A stretch of DNA of 64,000 nt from Halomonas shengliensis (GTDB taxonomy: Bacteria > Pseudomonadota > Gammaproteobacteria > Pseudomonadales > Halomonadaceae): assembly GCF_900104135.1 (NCBI RefSeq), contig NZ_FNIV01000005.1:251149-315148 (forward strand), in the 5' to 3' direction. A program made the position numbers and the translations under genes. Each line of letters starts with the position of its first letter. Positions within the stretch are counted from its first letter, which is position 1. Positions 56,679 to 64,000 of the stretch are shown in pieces. The notes under the pieces were generated by a model, which had not been told where the DNA came from, searched no databases, and saw nothing but the letters and a program-made list of their open reading frames with translations.

Positions 56679-56724
56679 CTGCCGAAAGCGGCGCGTAGTG
56701 AGTCGAGGCGGCCGCTTTCGGCAG
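56679..56724. terminator. Hairpin between convergent genes
   Basis: A perfect 14-bp stem (CTGCCGAAAGCGGC and its complement) with an 18-nt loop, between the HAD and acyl-CoA dehydrogenase genes. No T-run. Confidence 0.45.
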
Positions 56725-56748
56725 GTGGTATGCATCACCAATCGACGG

Positions 56749-57903
56749 TTACGTTTGAGCCTCACGGATCATGTTGCGCGAGATGATCACCTGCTGGATC
56801 TGGGTCGTGCCTTCGTACAGGCGGAAGAGCCTGACGTCACGGTAGAACCGTTCGACCGCATACTCACTGATGTAGCCGGCGCCACCATGGATCTGTACGC
56901 CCCTGTCGGCGACTCGGCTGCACATTTCCGTGGCAAACATCTTGGCACAGGACGCCTCGGTGCCGACGTTTTGTCCGTCGTCTCGCTTGCGCGCGGCATC
57001 CAGGACCATGCACTTGGCGGCATAGATCTCCGCCTTGGAGTCGGCCAGCATCCCCTGGATCAGCTGGAAGTCGGCAATCGCACGACCGAACTGCTGCCTT
57101 TCCATGGCGAAGCGCAGTGAGTCATCCAGTATGCGCTCGGCGGCACCGACGGCGATGGCGGCGATGTGGAGACGCCCCTTGTCGAGTACCTTCATGGCGG
57201 TCTTGAAGCCGACACCTTCCTGCTCGCCAATCAGCGCACTGGCAGGTACGCGGACATTGTCGAAGATCACATCCGCGGTGTGCGCCCCCTTCTGGCCCAT
57301 CTTCTTGTCGCGCTTGCCGATGGTGATGCCGGGCGTCGTGGCATCCACGATAAAGGCGCTGATGCCCTTGGCGCCCTTGATCTCGGGGTTGGTGCGCGCC
57401 ATGACGGTAAAGATCCCGGCGTGCGGGGCATTGGTGATGTAGCGCTTGGTCCCATTGATGAGGTAGCCATCGCCATCCTTGACGGCCGTGGTCCTCAGCG
57501 ATGCGGCATCGGAGCCGGAGTCCGGCTCGGTCAGGCAGAAGGCGCTGAGTATCTCGCCACTGGCCAGCCGGGGCAGGTAGGTGGCCTTCTGATCGTCGGT
57601 GCCGTCAAGCAGGATGCCGATGGAGCCGATGCCATTGTTGGTGCCGATGAAGGAGCGAAAGGCCGGCGACGTCCTGCCGAGTTCGAAGGCGATATTGACC
57701 TCTTCCTCCATCGTGACCCCAAGGCCACCGAACGCCTCGGGAATGGTGAGCCCGAAAAGCCCCATGTCACGCATCTGCGAGGCGATATCCGCCGGGATCT
57801 CGTCGGTCTCGGCTACCTCTTCCTCACGGGGAATGAGTACCTCGTTGACGAAGCTTCGAATGGCGTCGAGCAGGATCTGCAGGGTTTCCTGGTCGCGAAT
57901 CAT
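56749..57903 (-). CDS. Acyl-CoA dehydrogenase
   Basis: 384 residues. FAD-binding FCLTEPDSGSDAASLRTTAV, KRYITNAPHAGIFTVMAR, MGQKGAHTADVIFDNVRVPA, and the catalytic Glu364 in LYEGTTQIQQVIISRNM. It makes the trans-2,3-double bond in an acyl-CoA and passes electrons to ETF, whose genes lie 5 kb downstream. Substrate range cannot be read; with the class III CoA-transferase and PaaH-like enzyme, a dicarboxyl-CoA such as adipyl-CoA is possible. CAGGAGGAAA before the ATG. It follows the iclR gene by 49 bp on the same strand. Confidence 0.9.
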   Translation of the reverse strand: MIRDQETLQILLDAIRSFVNEVLIPREEEVAETDEIPADIASQMRDMGLFGLTIPEAFGGLGVTMEEEVNIAFELGRTSPAFRSFIGTNNGIGSIGILLDGTDDQKATYLPRLASGEILSAFCLTEPDSGSDAASLRTTAVKDGDGYLINGTKRYITNAPHAGIFTVMARTNPEIKGAKGISAFIVDATTPGITIGKRDKKMGQKGAHTADVIFDNVRVPASALIGEQEGVGFKTAMKVLDKGRLHIAAIAVGAAERILDDSLRFAMERQQFGRAIADFQLIQGMLADSKAEIYAAKCMVLDAARKRDDGQNVGTEASCAKMFATEMCSRVADRGVQIHGGAGYISEYAVERFYRDVRLFRLYEGTTQIQQVIISRNMIREAQT

Positions 57904-57952
57904 GCGGTTTCCTCCTGAAAGCGGTGGCCCGTTAGCCGGCACGGGGGATGGT

Positions 57953-58774
57953 TCAAGAAAGTGGCGTCTGGATGTCGTTGACCAGCTGCACCAGTCGAGG
58001 GCCGATGGATGTCTCAAGCTTCTCGCGCGAAATCTGAAACTCGGGCCCACCGCAGTTGAACGACAGGATGCCGAGTTGGGGATGGTGCAGGGGAACCGCC
58101 ACGGCATTGACCTTGCGCTGCCATTCGCCGATCGACAGGCAGAACCCATAATCGGCGTAGTCGCGGAAGGCGCTCTCCAGGGCCCTGCGTATGCGCGGCC
58201 ACTCATCGGGATGGTGGTCGCGAATATGCCCCATCAGCACCTCGGCCTCGTCGTGTGGCATGGCGGCGAGGTAGGCACGCCCGGCCGAGCTCTGGTGAAT
58301 CGGCAGGCGTGTCCCGATCTGGCGGCGGATCGTCGACTGCAGTGCGCTCTGCACGACGTCCAGGTACACCATGTCCAGCCTGTCCCGGGCTGACATGGCG
58401 ACGGTGGCCCCGACCTCGTTGGCAAGATCGATCATCAAGGGTTGTGCTATCGACCGAATGGGCAGGTTGGAGATCATGGAATAGCCGAATGACATGACAC
58501 CCACGTCCAGCTGGTACTTGCCCTTGGGAAGCGGTCGCAGGTAGCCGAGCTTGGCCAGCGTATGCGTCAACCGACTGATGGTGGGGCGGGGAAGGCCGGT
58601 CTTCCTGGCAAGGTCGAGATTGCTCAACGTGCTGTCACGAGGCGTAAAACACCGCAGCAATTCAAGCCCTCGGGCGAGTGCCGTCACGAACTGACGGTCC
58701 TTCTCCTGATCATCCGCGGCATTGATCGGATCCAGCATGACCTTGAAGTCGCTCTGATTGGCCGTCTTGTTCAC
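57953..58774 (-). CDS. IclR family transcriptional regulator
   Basis: 273 residues. N-terminal winged helix-turn-helix (about 30-90: ALARGLELLRCFTPRDSTLS, ARKTGLPRPTISRLTHTL) and C-terminal ligand domain (about 105-270: SRDRLDMVYLDVVQS, HQSSAGRAYLAAMP, AVAVPLHHPQLGILSFNCGG). The PcaR/PobR/PcaU subgroup of this family controls aromatic and dicarboxylate breakdown. GTG start at 58774 with GGAGGG upstream. It is divergent from the enoyl-CoA hydratase gene and is the only regulator in the island, so it most likely controls it; three similar palindromes support this. Confidence 0.88.
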   Translation of the reverse strand: MNKTANQSDFKVMLDPINAADDQEKDRQFVTALARGLELLRCFTPRDSTLSNLDLARKTGLPRPTISRLTHTLAKLGYLRPLPKGKYQLDVGVMSFGYSMISNLPIRSIAQPLMIDLANEVGATVAMSARDRLDMVYLDVVQSALQSTIRRQIGTRLPIHQSSAGRAYLAAMPHDEAEVLMGHIRDHHPDEWPRIRRALESAFRDYADYGFCLSIGEWQRKVNAVAVPLHHPQLGILSFNCGGPEFQISREKLETSIGPRLVQLVNDIQTPLS

Positions 58775-58854
58775 AGAGTCGCCCTCCGATCCCTGATGGT
58801 AAGTGGCGCTAGTCTGGTCAGCGCGACGGCCTATGTCAATATTTCAGAATTAAT

Positions 58855-58869
58855 GTCCGCATGGCGATC
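58855..58869. promoter_or_regulatory. Operator-like site near iclR
   Basis: GTCCGC-ATG-GCGATC: a 6-3-6 arrangement with two mismatches, 80 bp upstream of the IclR start codon; related to the sites at 50172 and 59016. Possible autoregulation. Confidence 0.4.
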
Positions 58870-59015
58870 TTTTTTAAAAAGCGGTGCTCACTGCGTCCGA
58901 CACGCGAGGTCTAGGGTAAGCCTTTGATATGTGGTGTTGCTATGGGGAGGTTGCGGGAGTTGTTGACAGTCTCGCGCCCCTGGCGGTACGGTTTGAGCAA
59001 TATAGCAAAACTAAA

Positions 59016-59030
59016 GTCTGCATAGCGGAC
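59016..59030. promoter_or_regulatory. Operator-like site upstream of enoyl-CoA hydratase gene
   Basis: GTCTGC-ATA-GCGGAC, 6-3-6 inverted repeat with one mismatch, 20 bp before the ATG at 59050. On the other strand it reads GTCCGC-TAT-GCAGAC, near-identical to the tctC site GTTCGC-TAT-GCGAAC. A TTGACA at 58963-58968 could be the -35 of this promoter; no good -10 was found. Confidence 0.5.
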
Positions 59031-59049
59031 ATATATCGGGAGCCCGAGC

Positions 59050-59841
59050 ATGAGCGACAAGCAGCACCCACCGGAGGTCTTTCTGGAGTCCCTGACAGAG
59101 GGGGTGGCGGTAGTCGTCATCAACCGCCCCAAGGCCAAGAATGCGCTGAATGCCGACGTCAGGCGCCAGTTGGCCGAACAATTTCTGTCGCTGGGACAGC
59201 GTGATGAGGTGCGGGCCATCGTGTTGACGGGGGGAGACCAGGCCTTTGTAGCCGGTGCCGACGTCAAGGAGTTTGCCACGGCCTCGCCAACCGACATGTA
59301 CCGGCGTCACAACGAGCGTTTCTGGGACCCCATTGCCCATTGCCCAAAACCGGTGATTGCGGCCGTCAGCGGATTTGCTCTGGGAGGGGGCTGTGAGCTT
59401 GCCATGCACTGCGACATCATCGTGGCGGGTGAGTCGGCGCGGTTCGGGCAACCCGAGGTCAAGCTTGGCCTGATGCCGGGGGCCGGTGGAACACAGCGTC
59501 TGGTGCGTGCCGTGGGCAAGTTTCAGGCGATGCGCCTGCTGATGACGGGCTGCATGGTCAATGCACCCGAGGCATTGCGTATGGGCCTTGTCAGCGAAGT
59601 CGTTGCCGATGACCAGACGTTGGAGCATGCCATGTCACTCGCCCGCGAGATCGCTGCCATGCCGGCCCTGGCGGTGGAGCAGATCAAGGAAACGGTGCTT
59701 TCCGGTGCGGACCTTCCTCTGGAAAGCGCCTTGGTCCTTGAACGGAAGGCCTTCCAGATGCTGTTCGATACCGCCGATCAGAAGGAAGGGGCTGCTGCCT
59801 TTATCGAGAAACGCAAACCGACCTATCGGGGAGAAGCGTAA
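59050..59841 (+). CDS. Enoyl-CoA hydratase
   Basis: 263 residues, crotonase fold. Oxyanion-hole region GADVKEF and the two catalytic glutamates: Glu116 in GGGCELAMHCD and Glu136 in FGQPEVKLGLMPGAGGTQR. Both acids are present, so true hydratase activity is expected, adding water to a 2-enoyl-CoA. Similar to PaaF-like enzymes. The next gene overlaps by one base (TAATG). Confidence 0.92.
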   Translation: MSDKQHPPEVFLESLTEGVAVVVINRPKAKNALNADVRRQLAEQFLSLGQRDEVRAIVLTGGDQAFVAGADVKEFATASPTDMYRRHNERFWDPIAHCPKPVIAAVSGFALGGGCELAMHCDIIVAGESARFGQPEVKLGLMPGAGGTQRLVRAVGKFQAMRLLMTGCMVNAPEALRMGLVSEVVADDQTLEHAMSLAREIAAMPALAVEQIKETVLSGADLPLESALVLERKAFQMLFDTADQKEGAAAFIEKRKPTYRGEA

Positions 59842-61370
59842 TGGCTGTGATGCTGAAGCGACTGGGCATCGTGGGGACGGGTGTCATGGGGGCGGGCATC
59901 GCGCAACTCGCTGCCCAGGCCGGTCTCGAGGTCTTGCTGTTCGACAAACGCGAGGGGGCGGCGGCCGCGGCGCTTGAGAGCTTGAGCGCCACGTTCGACA
60001 AGCTGGTGGGCAAGGGCAAGGTGTCGCGTGAGTCTGCCGACGCAGCCCTGTCCCGCCTAAAGATCGTCGATACCTTGGACGGGTTGGCGGCGTGTGAGAT
60101 GGTGCTCGAGGCGATTGTCGAAGACCTGGGCATCAAGCACAGCCTGTTTCGCGACCTTGAAGCCATCGTCTCCAGTGATTGTATCCTCGCCACCAACACC
60201 TCATCGCTGTCGGTCACCGCGATTGCTTCCGGCCTGGCGCTGCCCGGCCGGGTAGCGGGCTTTCACTTCTTCAACCCCGTACCTCTCATGAAGGTCGTCG
60301 AGGTAATCGGGGGTACCGATACCGACGCATCTGTGCTCGACACCTTGCTCGAGCTGAGTCATCGCCTGGGCCATACCGGTGTGTTTGCCAAGGACACCCC
60401 GGGGTTCATCGTGAACCACGCGGGCCGCGCTTACGGTACCGAAGGGTTGAAGCTTCTCGAGGAGAATATCGCCCCTCCCGACGATATCGACCGCATTCTC
60501 AGGGAAAGTGCTGGGTTCCGGATGGGACCTCTGGAGCTCTTCGACTTGACTGGCCTGGATGTGTCGCATCCTGCCATGGAGTCCATTTTCGAGCAGTTCT
60601 ATCATGACCCGCGCTATCGTCCCTCCTACCTGTCCAGGCAGATGCTCAGAGGCAAGCGCCTGGGGCGCAAAACGGGCGTGGGCTTCTATCGTTACGAAGG
60701 CGGAAAGAAGGCCGACGTGCTTGCGCCTCAACCGGTTCCCCTGGCGAAGGACACCCCGCCGGTCTGGCTGGGCGTCGACGATGACACCGTACGTGAGAGC
60801 GTCGTGTCGCTGCTTGCGGGACTGGGGTGTCGACTGGAGTCCTCTGCGAATCCCTCCCAGGACGCGCTGTGCCTGCTGGTTCCCTTTGGGGAAGACGCCA
60901 CCAGTGCCAGCGACCGCTTTGGCGTCGACCCTACGCGTACCGTCTGCCTGGATGCTCTGACCGGGCTTGATAGCCACCGAACCCTGATGGTGACTCCGGT
61001 CACGCGCCAGGACATGCGTGACGCAGCACATGGCCTGTTGGGGGCAGATGGCGTTGGCGTCACCGTGATTCGTGACAGTGTGGGCTTTGTATCACAGCGG
61101 GTACTCGCTTCAATCGTCAATCTAGCGTGCGAGATCGCCCAGCGTGAAATCGCCACCCCGGTCGATATCGACAATGCCGTCAGGCTGGGGCTCAACTATC
61201 CCCAGGGTCCCCTCGCATGGGGGGATCAGCTGGGGCCTATGCGGGTGCTGGCCATTCTTGAACGCATGAGCGCACTGACGGGAGATCCGCGCTATCGGCC
61301 CAGTCCATGGCTGCGCAGGCGCGCGATGCTGGGCCTGTCTCTCTTGTACCAGGAACCGTCTATTCGCTGA
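59841..61370 (+). CDS. 3-hydroxyacyl-CoA dehydrogenase, long PaaH-like form
   Basis: 509 residues. N-terminal Rossmann domain (IVGTGVMGAGIAQLAAQAGL), FHFFNPVPLMKVVEVIGG with the catalytic His, a first 3HCDH domain (HAGRAYGTEGLKLLEEN, GFRMGPLELFDLTGLDV) and a second, C-terminal one (GLNYPQGPLAWGDQLG). The double C-terminal domain and the last motif are typical of PaaH/PhaC-type 3-hydroxyadipyl-CoA dehydrogenase of phenylacetate breakdown. This supports a dicarboxyl-CoA substrate such as 3-hydroxyadipyl-CoA, though shorter acyl-CoAs remain possible. Joined to the hydratase gene by a TAATG overlap. Confidence 0.9.
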   Translation: MAVMLKRLGIVGTGVMGAGIAQLAAQAGLEVLLFDKREGAAAAALESLSATFDKLVGKGKVSRESADAALSRLKIVDTLDGLAACEMVLEAIVEDLGIKHSLFRDLEAIVSSDCILATNTSSLSVTAIASGLALPGRVAGFHFFNPVPLMKVVEVIGGTDTDASVLDTLLELSHRLGHTGVFAKDTPGFIVNHAGRAYGTEGLKLLEENIAPPDDIDRILRESAGFRMGPLELFDLTGLDVSHPAMESIFEQFYHDPRYRPSYLSRQMLRGKRLGRKTGVGFYRYEGGKKADVLAPQPVPLAKDTPPVWLGVDDDTVRESVVSLLAGLGCRLESSANPSQDALCLLVPFGEDATSASDRFGVDPTRTVCLDALTGLDSHRTLMVTPVTRQDMRDAAHGLLGADGVGVTVIRDSVGFVSQRVLASIVNLACEIAQREIATPVDIDNAVRLGLNYPQGPLAWGDQLGPMRVLAILERMSALTGDPRYRPSPWLRRRAMLGLSLLYQEPSIR

Positions 61371-61412
61371 AGCCGGAGTGTTTATATTGTTTGCCGAAGT
61401 GAGGTGGTACTG

Positions 61413-62636
61413 ATGGGGGCGCTGACAGGGGTACGTGTGCTCGACCTCAGCCGTGTGTTGGCGGGGCCGTGGTGTAGCCAGATATTGGCTGACCTGGGCG
61501 CCGATGTTGTCAAGGTGGAGCGTGTCGGGCGGGGTGATGATACCCGTGCCTGGGGACCGCCCTACATGAAGGATGCCCAGGGTCATGAGACCCTGGAGGC
61601 CTCGTACTATCAGTCCACCAATCGCAACAAGCGCTCCGTCGCTGTCGATATGGCGACTGAGAAGGGCCAGAAGATTGTCCGTGCGCTGGCTGCTGAGAGC
61701 GATGTCCTGATCGAAAATTTCAAGGCAGACTCCCTGAAGAAGTTTGGGCTGGACTATGCATCGCTCTCCCAGCTCAATCCCAGGTTGATCTATTGCTCCA
61801 TCACGGGCTTCGGCCAGACAGGCCCTCGCGCGAAGCAGCCAGGCTATGACTTCATTATCCAGGCGTTGGGCGGCTTGATGAGCATTACCGGTGAGCGTGA
61901 CGGGGTTCCTGGAGGAGGGCCCCAGAAAGTGGGGGTTGCTGTCACTGACGTCATGACAGGGCTGTATTCGGTGATTGCCATACAGGCGGCTCTCCTGGCG
62001 CGCGAAAAAACCGGGCGAGGTCAGTACTGTGACATGGCTCTGCTGGATGTCCAGGTGGCGGCACTAGGGAACCAGAGCCAGAATTATCTGAGTACCGGTG
62101 TCTCACCTGGCAGGTACGGCAACGCGCATGCCAACATCGTGCCGTATAACTCATTCCGTGCCCGGGACAAGGACTTTATCATCGCCTGTGGCAATGACAC
62201 GCAGTTTGCGGCCCTCTGCGACGCTATCGGTCTACCGGAACTATCTGTTGATCCCCGTTTTACGAAGAACGAGGACCGCGTCAGAAATCGCGATGCCATC
62301 ACGCAGATTCTTGTCGACCATTTCAAGCAAGATGTGGCGGATGCGTGGGTAGAGAAAATCGCTAGGGTCAATGTTCCGGTTGGCGTAATCAATGATATTG
62401 CTGGTGCGTTGGCGGAGCCTCAAGTCAGTGCCCGTGGGATGCTTGTCAATATTCCTCATCCCATGAATCCGGATTTCACGATGGTCGGGAGTCCGATACA
62501 CCTCTCCGACACCCCCGTCATGTATCGTAATCCCGCGCCGCAACTGGGCCAGGATACGGATTCTGTGTTGGCCGAATACCTTGATCTAGACCCCCAGGCG
62601 CTTTCAGCGCTGAAGAATGAAGGGGTCCTGGGGTAG
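61413..62636 (+). CDS. Class III CoA-transferase (CaiB/BaiF)
   Basis: 407 residues. [53 protein letters not shown] and the catalytic Asp179 in [10 protein letters not shown]. Close paralogue of the CoA-transferase beside gcdH, so it may activate a dicarboxylic acid using succinyl-CoA or a similar donor. Its codons are clearly richer in A/T at the third base than those of core genes, suggesting recent transfer. ATG at 61413 rather than GTG at 61404, as GAAGTGAGG gives suitable spacing. Only 43 bp separate it from etfB. Confidence 0.88.
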   Translation: MGALTGVRVLDLSRVLAGPWCSQILADLGADVVKVERVGRGDDTRAWGPPYMKDAQGHETLEASYYQSTNRNKRSVAVDMATEKGQKIVRALAAESDVLIENFKADSLKKFGLDYASLSQLNPRLIYCSITGFGQTGPRAKQPGYDFIIQALGGLMSITGERDGVPGGGPQKVGVAVTDVMTGLYSVIAIQAALLAREKTGRGQYCDMALLDVQVAALGNQSQNYLSTGVSPGRYGNAHANIVPYNSFRARDKDFIIACGNDTQFAALCDAIGLPELSVDPRFTKNEDRVRNRDAITQILVDHFKQDVADAWVEKIARVNVPVGVINDIAGALAEPQVSARGMLVNIPHPMNPDFTMVGSPIHLSDTPVMYRNPAPQLGQDTDSVLAEYLDLDPQALSALKNEGVLG

Positions 62637-62679
62637 AGGTTTTCGTTTTTTTGATACTACCGTCCATAACGAGGAAAAG

Positions 62680-63432
62680 ATGAAAGTACTCGTCGCGGTC
62701 AAACGCGTCATCGACTACAACGTCAAGATCCGGGTCAAGCCGGATCACTCCGACGTCGACCTCACCAACGTCAAGATGGCCATGAACCCCTTCTGCGAGA
62801 TCGCCGTGGAAGAGGCGGTGCGCCTGAAGGAGCGCGGGGTCGCCACCGAGATCGTCGCCGTCACCGTGGGGCCCAAGGCCGCCCAGGAGCAGCTGCGCAC
62901 CGCGCTGGCGCTGGGGGCCGACCGCGCCATCCACGTCGAGACCGACGAGCGCGTCGAGTCGCTGGGCGCCGCCAAGGCGCTGGCCAAGCTGGTCGAGGAG
63001 GAGCAGCCGGGCTTGGTGATCCTCGGCAAGCAGGCCATCGACACCGACAACAACCAGACCGGCCAGATGCTCGCCGCCCTGACCGGCCTGCCCCAGGGCA
63101 CCTTCGCCTCCGAGGTGACGGTCGAGGGTGAGAATGTGCAGGTGACCCGCGAGGTCGACGGCGGCCTGCAGACCGTCGAGCTCACGCTGCCGGCGATCGT
63201 CACCACCGACCTGCGCCTCAACGAGCCGCGCTACGCCAAGCTGCCCGACATCATGAAGGCCAAGAAGAAGCCGCTGGACGTCAAGAGCCCGGCGGATCTG
63301 GGCGTCGAGGTGGCGAGCAGGATCAAGCTGCTCAAGGTCGAGCCGCCGGCCGAGCGCCAGGGCGGCGTCAAGGTGGGCTCGGTGGACGAGCTGGTCGACA
63401 AACTCAAGAACGAGGCGAAGGTGATCTCATGA
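62680..63432 (+). CDS. etfB: Electron transfer flavoprotein beta subunit
   Basis: 250 residues. [57 protein letters not shown] and [20 protein letters not shown] are the EtfB hallmarks (AMP-binding and docking loop). With EtfA it carries electrons from acyl-CoA dehydrogenases, including glutaryl-CoA dehydrogenase, to ETF-ubiquinone oxidoreductase. High-GC core codon use resumes here, marking the right edge of the island. GAGGAAAA precedes the ATG; overlaps etfA by 4 bp. Confidence 0.95.
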   Translation: MKVLVAVKRVIDYNVKIRVKPDHSDVDLTNVKMAMNPFCEIAVEEAVRLKERGVATEIVAVTVGPKAAQEQLRTALALGADRAIHVETDERVESLGAAKALAKLVEEEQPGLVILGKQAIDTDNNQTGQMLAALTGLPQGTFASEVTVEGENVQVTREVDGGLQTVELTLPAIVTTDLRLNEPRYAKLPDIMKAKKKPLDVKSPADLGVEVASRIKLLKVEPPAERQGGVKVGSVDELVDKLKNEAKVIS

Positions 63433-64000
63433 GCATCCTGGTTCTGGCCGAACATCACGACGGCGCCCTGGCCGGCGCCACCGCCCATGTGGTCGCGGCA
63501 GCGCAGGCCATCGGCGGCGACATCGACGTGCTGGTGGCAGGCGAGAATGTGGCCGCCATCGCCGAGGCCGCGGCCAAGCTCGACGGCGTCAGCAAGGTCC
63601 GCGTGGCCGACAACGCCGCCTACGCCCACCTGCTGGCCGAGCCCACCGCGGCGCTGATCAGTGAGCTCGCCGACGACTACAGCCACGTGCTGGCCTGTGC
63701 CTCCACCACCGGCAAGAACGTGCTGCCGCGCGTGGCCGCGCTCAAGGACGTGGCCCAGCTCTCCGAGATCATCGCCGTGGAGAGCGCCGACACCTTCAAG
63801 CGCCCGATCTACGCCGGCAACGCCATCGCCACGGTGCAGAGCGAGGACGCGCTGAAGGTGATCACCGTGCGCGCCACCGCCTTCGATGCGGTGGGTGAGA
63901 GTGGTTCCGCCGCCATCGAGGCCGTCGACGTCGTCGCCGACAACGCCCAGTCCACCTTCGTCAAGGAGGCGCTGGCCGAGTCCGACCGTCCCGAGCTGGG
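63429..64000 (+). CDS. etfA: Electron transfer flavoprotein alpha subunit, N-terminal part
   Basis: The first ~190 residues; the gene continues past the window end. [59 protein letters not shown] and [14 protein letters not shown] are typical of the EtfA N-terminal domain; the FAD-binding domain lies outside. Starts with ATGA overlap on etfB. Confidence 0.94.
   Translation, partial: MSILVLAEHHDGALAGATAHVVAAAQAIGGDIDVLVAGENVAAIAEAAAKLDGVSKVRVADNAAYAHLLAEPTAALISELADDYSHVLACASTTGKNVLPRVAALKDVAQLSEIIAVESADTFKRPIYAGNAIATVQSEDALKVITVRATAFDAVGESGSAAIEAVDVVADNAQSTFVKEALAESDRPEL

Overview
The window is about 64 kb of very GC-rich, densely coding DNA from a gammaproteobacterium. Gene content and style (BCCT transporter, ppsR/ppsA pair, YbgA, H-NS-like protein, ATGA-overlapping operons, many GTG starts) fit Halomonas or another member of the Halomonadaceae; this is inference from gene content, not from a marker gene. 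No rRNA, tRNA, CRISPR array, prophage or intact insertion sequence was seen.

Layout. 1-6.7 kb: 3' end of metZ, a yceJ/yceI-like cytochrome b561 and YceI pair, an Fe(II)/2-oxoglutarate dioxygenase, a PAS-GGDEF-EAL protein, a MATE exporter and an XRE-cupin regulator. 6.8-11.6 kb: a six-gene molybdenum cofactor operon mobA-mobB-moeA-moaC/D-moaE-moaA, in which MoaC and MoaD are one polypeptide. 11.7-17 kb: a small H-NS-like AT-hook protein, an RNase J-like nuclease, purU, a membrane protein, and a second MATE gene broken by a one-base frameshift. 17-25 kb: gcdH plus a class III CoA-transferase (glutarate use) behind a strong palindrome, the divergent ppsR/ppsA pair, and ggt. 25-35 kb: membrane-anchored GDPD, rraA, ybgA, a methyltransferase, an atypical ClC channel overlapping an orphan solute-binding protein, a glutaredoxin-like protein and a ChaN-PDZ protein. 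35-39 kb: a four-gene SitABCD/TroABCD-type metal ABC importer. 39-49.6 kb: RidA, a cation efflux protein, a double-CDGSH/glutamate-synthase fusion, GNAT, GFA, BCCT, TVP38-like and CIA30-like proteins, and an adaptor-permease-ATPase exporter.

49.6-62.6 kb looks like an acquired catabolic island of lower GC: a degenerate non-coding stretch, a TctCBA tripartite tricarboxylate transporter, an unknown permease-like protein, SDR, two 3-hydroxyacyl-CoA dehydrogenases, acyl-CoA dehydrogenase, IclR regulator, enoyl-CoA hydratase and a second class III CoA-transferase. Together they can import an acid (I favour a dicarboxylate such as adipate), activate it with CoA and run one beta-oxidation turn up to the thiolase step. 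The island ends directly against etfBA, whose product takes electrons from acyl-CoA dehydrogenases.

Main points worth a second look: (1) a structured ~100-bp intergenic repeat present three times with paired base changes in its stem; (2) matching 6-3-6 operator-like palindromes in front of tctC, the enoyl-CoA hydratase gene and the IclR gene; (3) the MoaC-MoaD and CDGSH-GltS fusions; (4) a ClC protein with Tyr in place of the gating glutamate.
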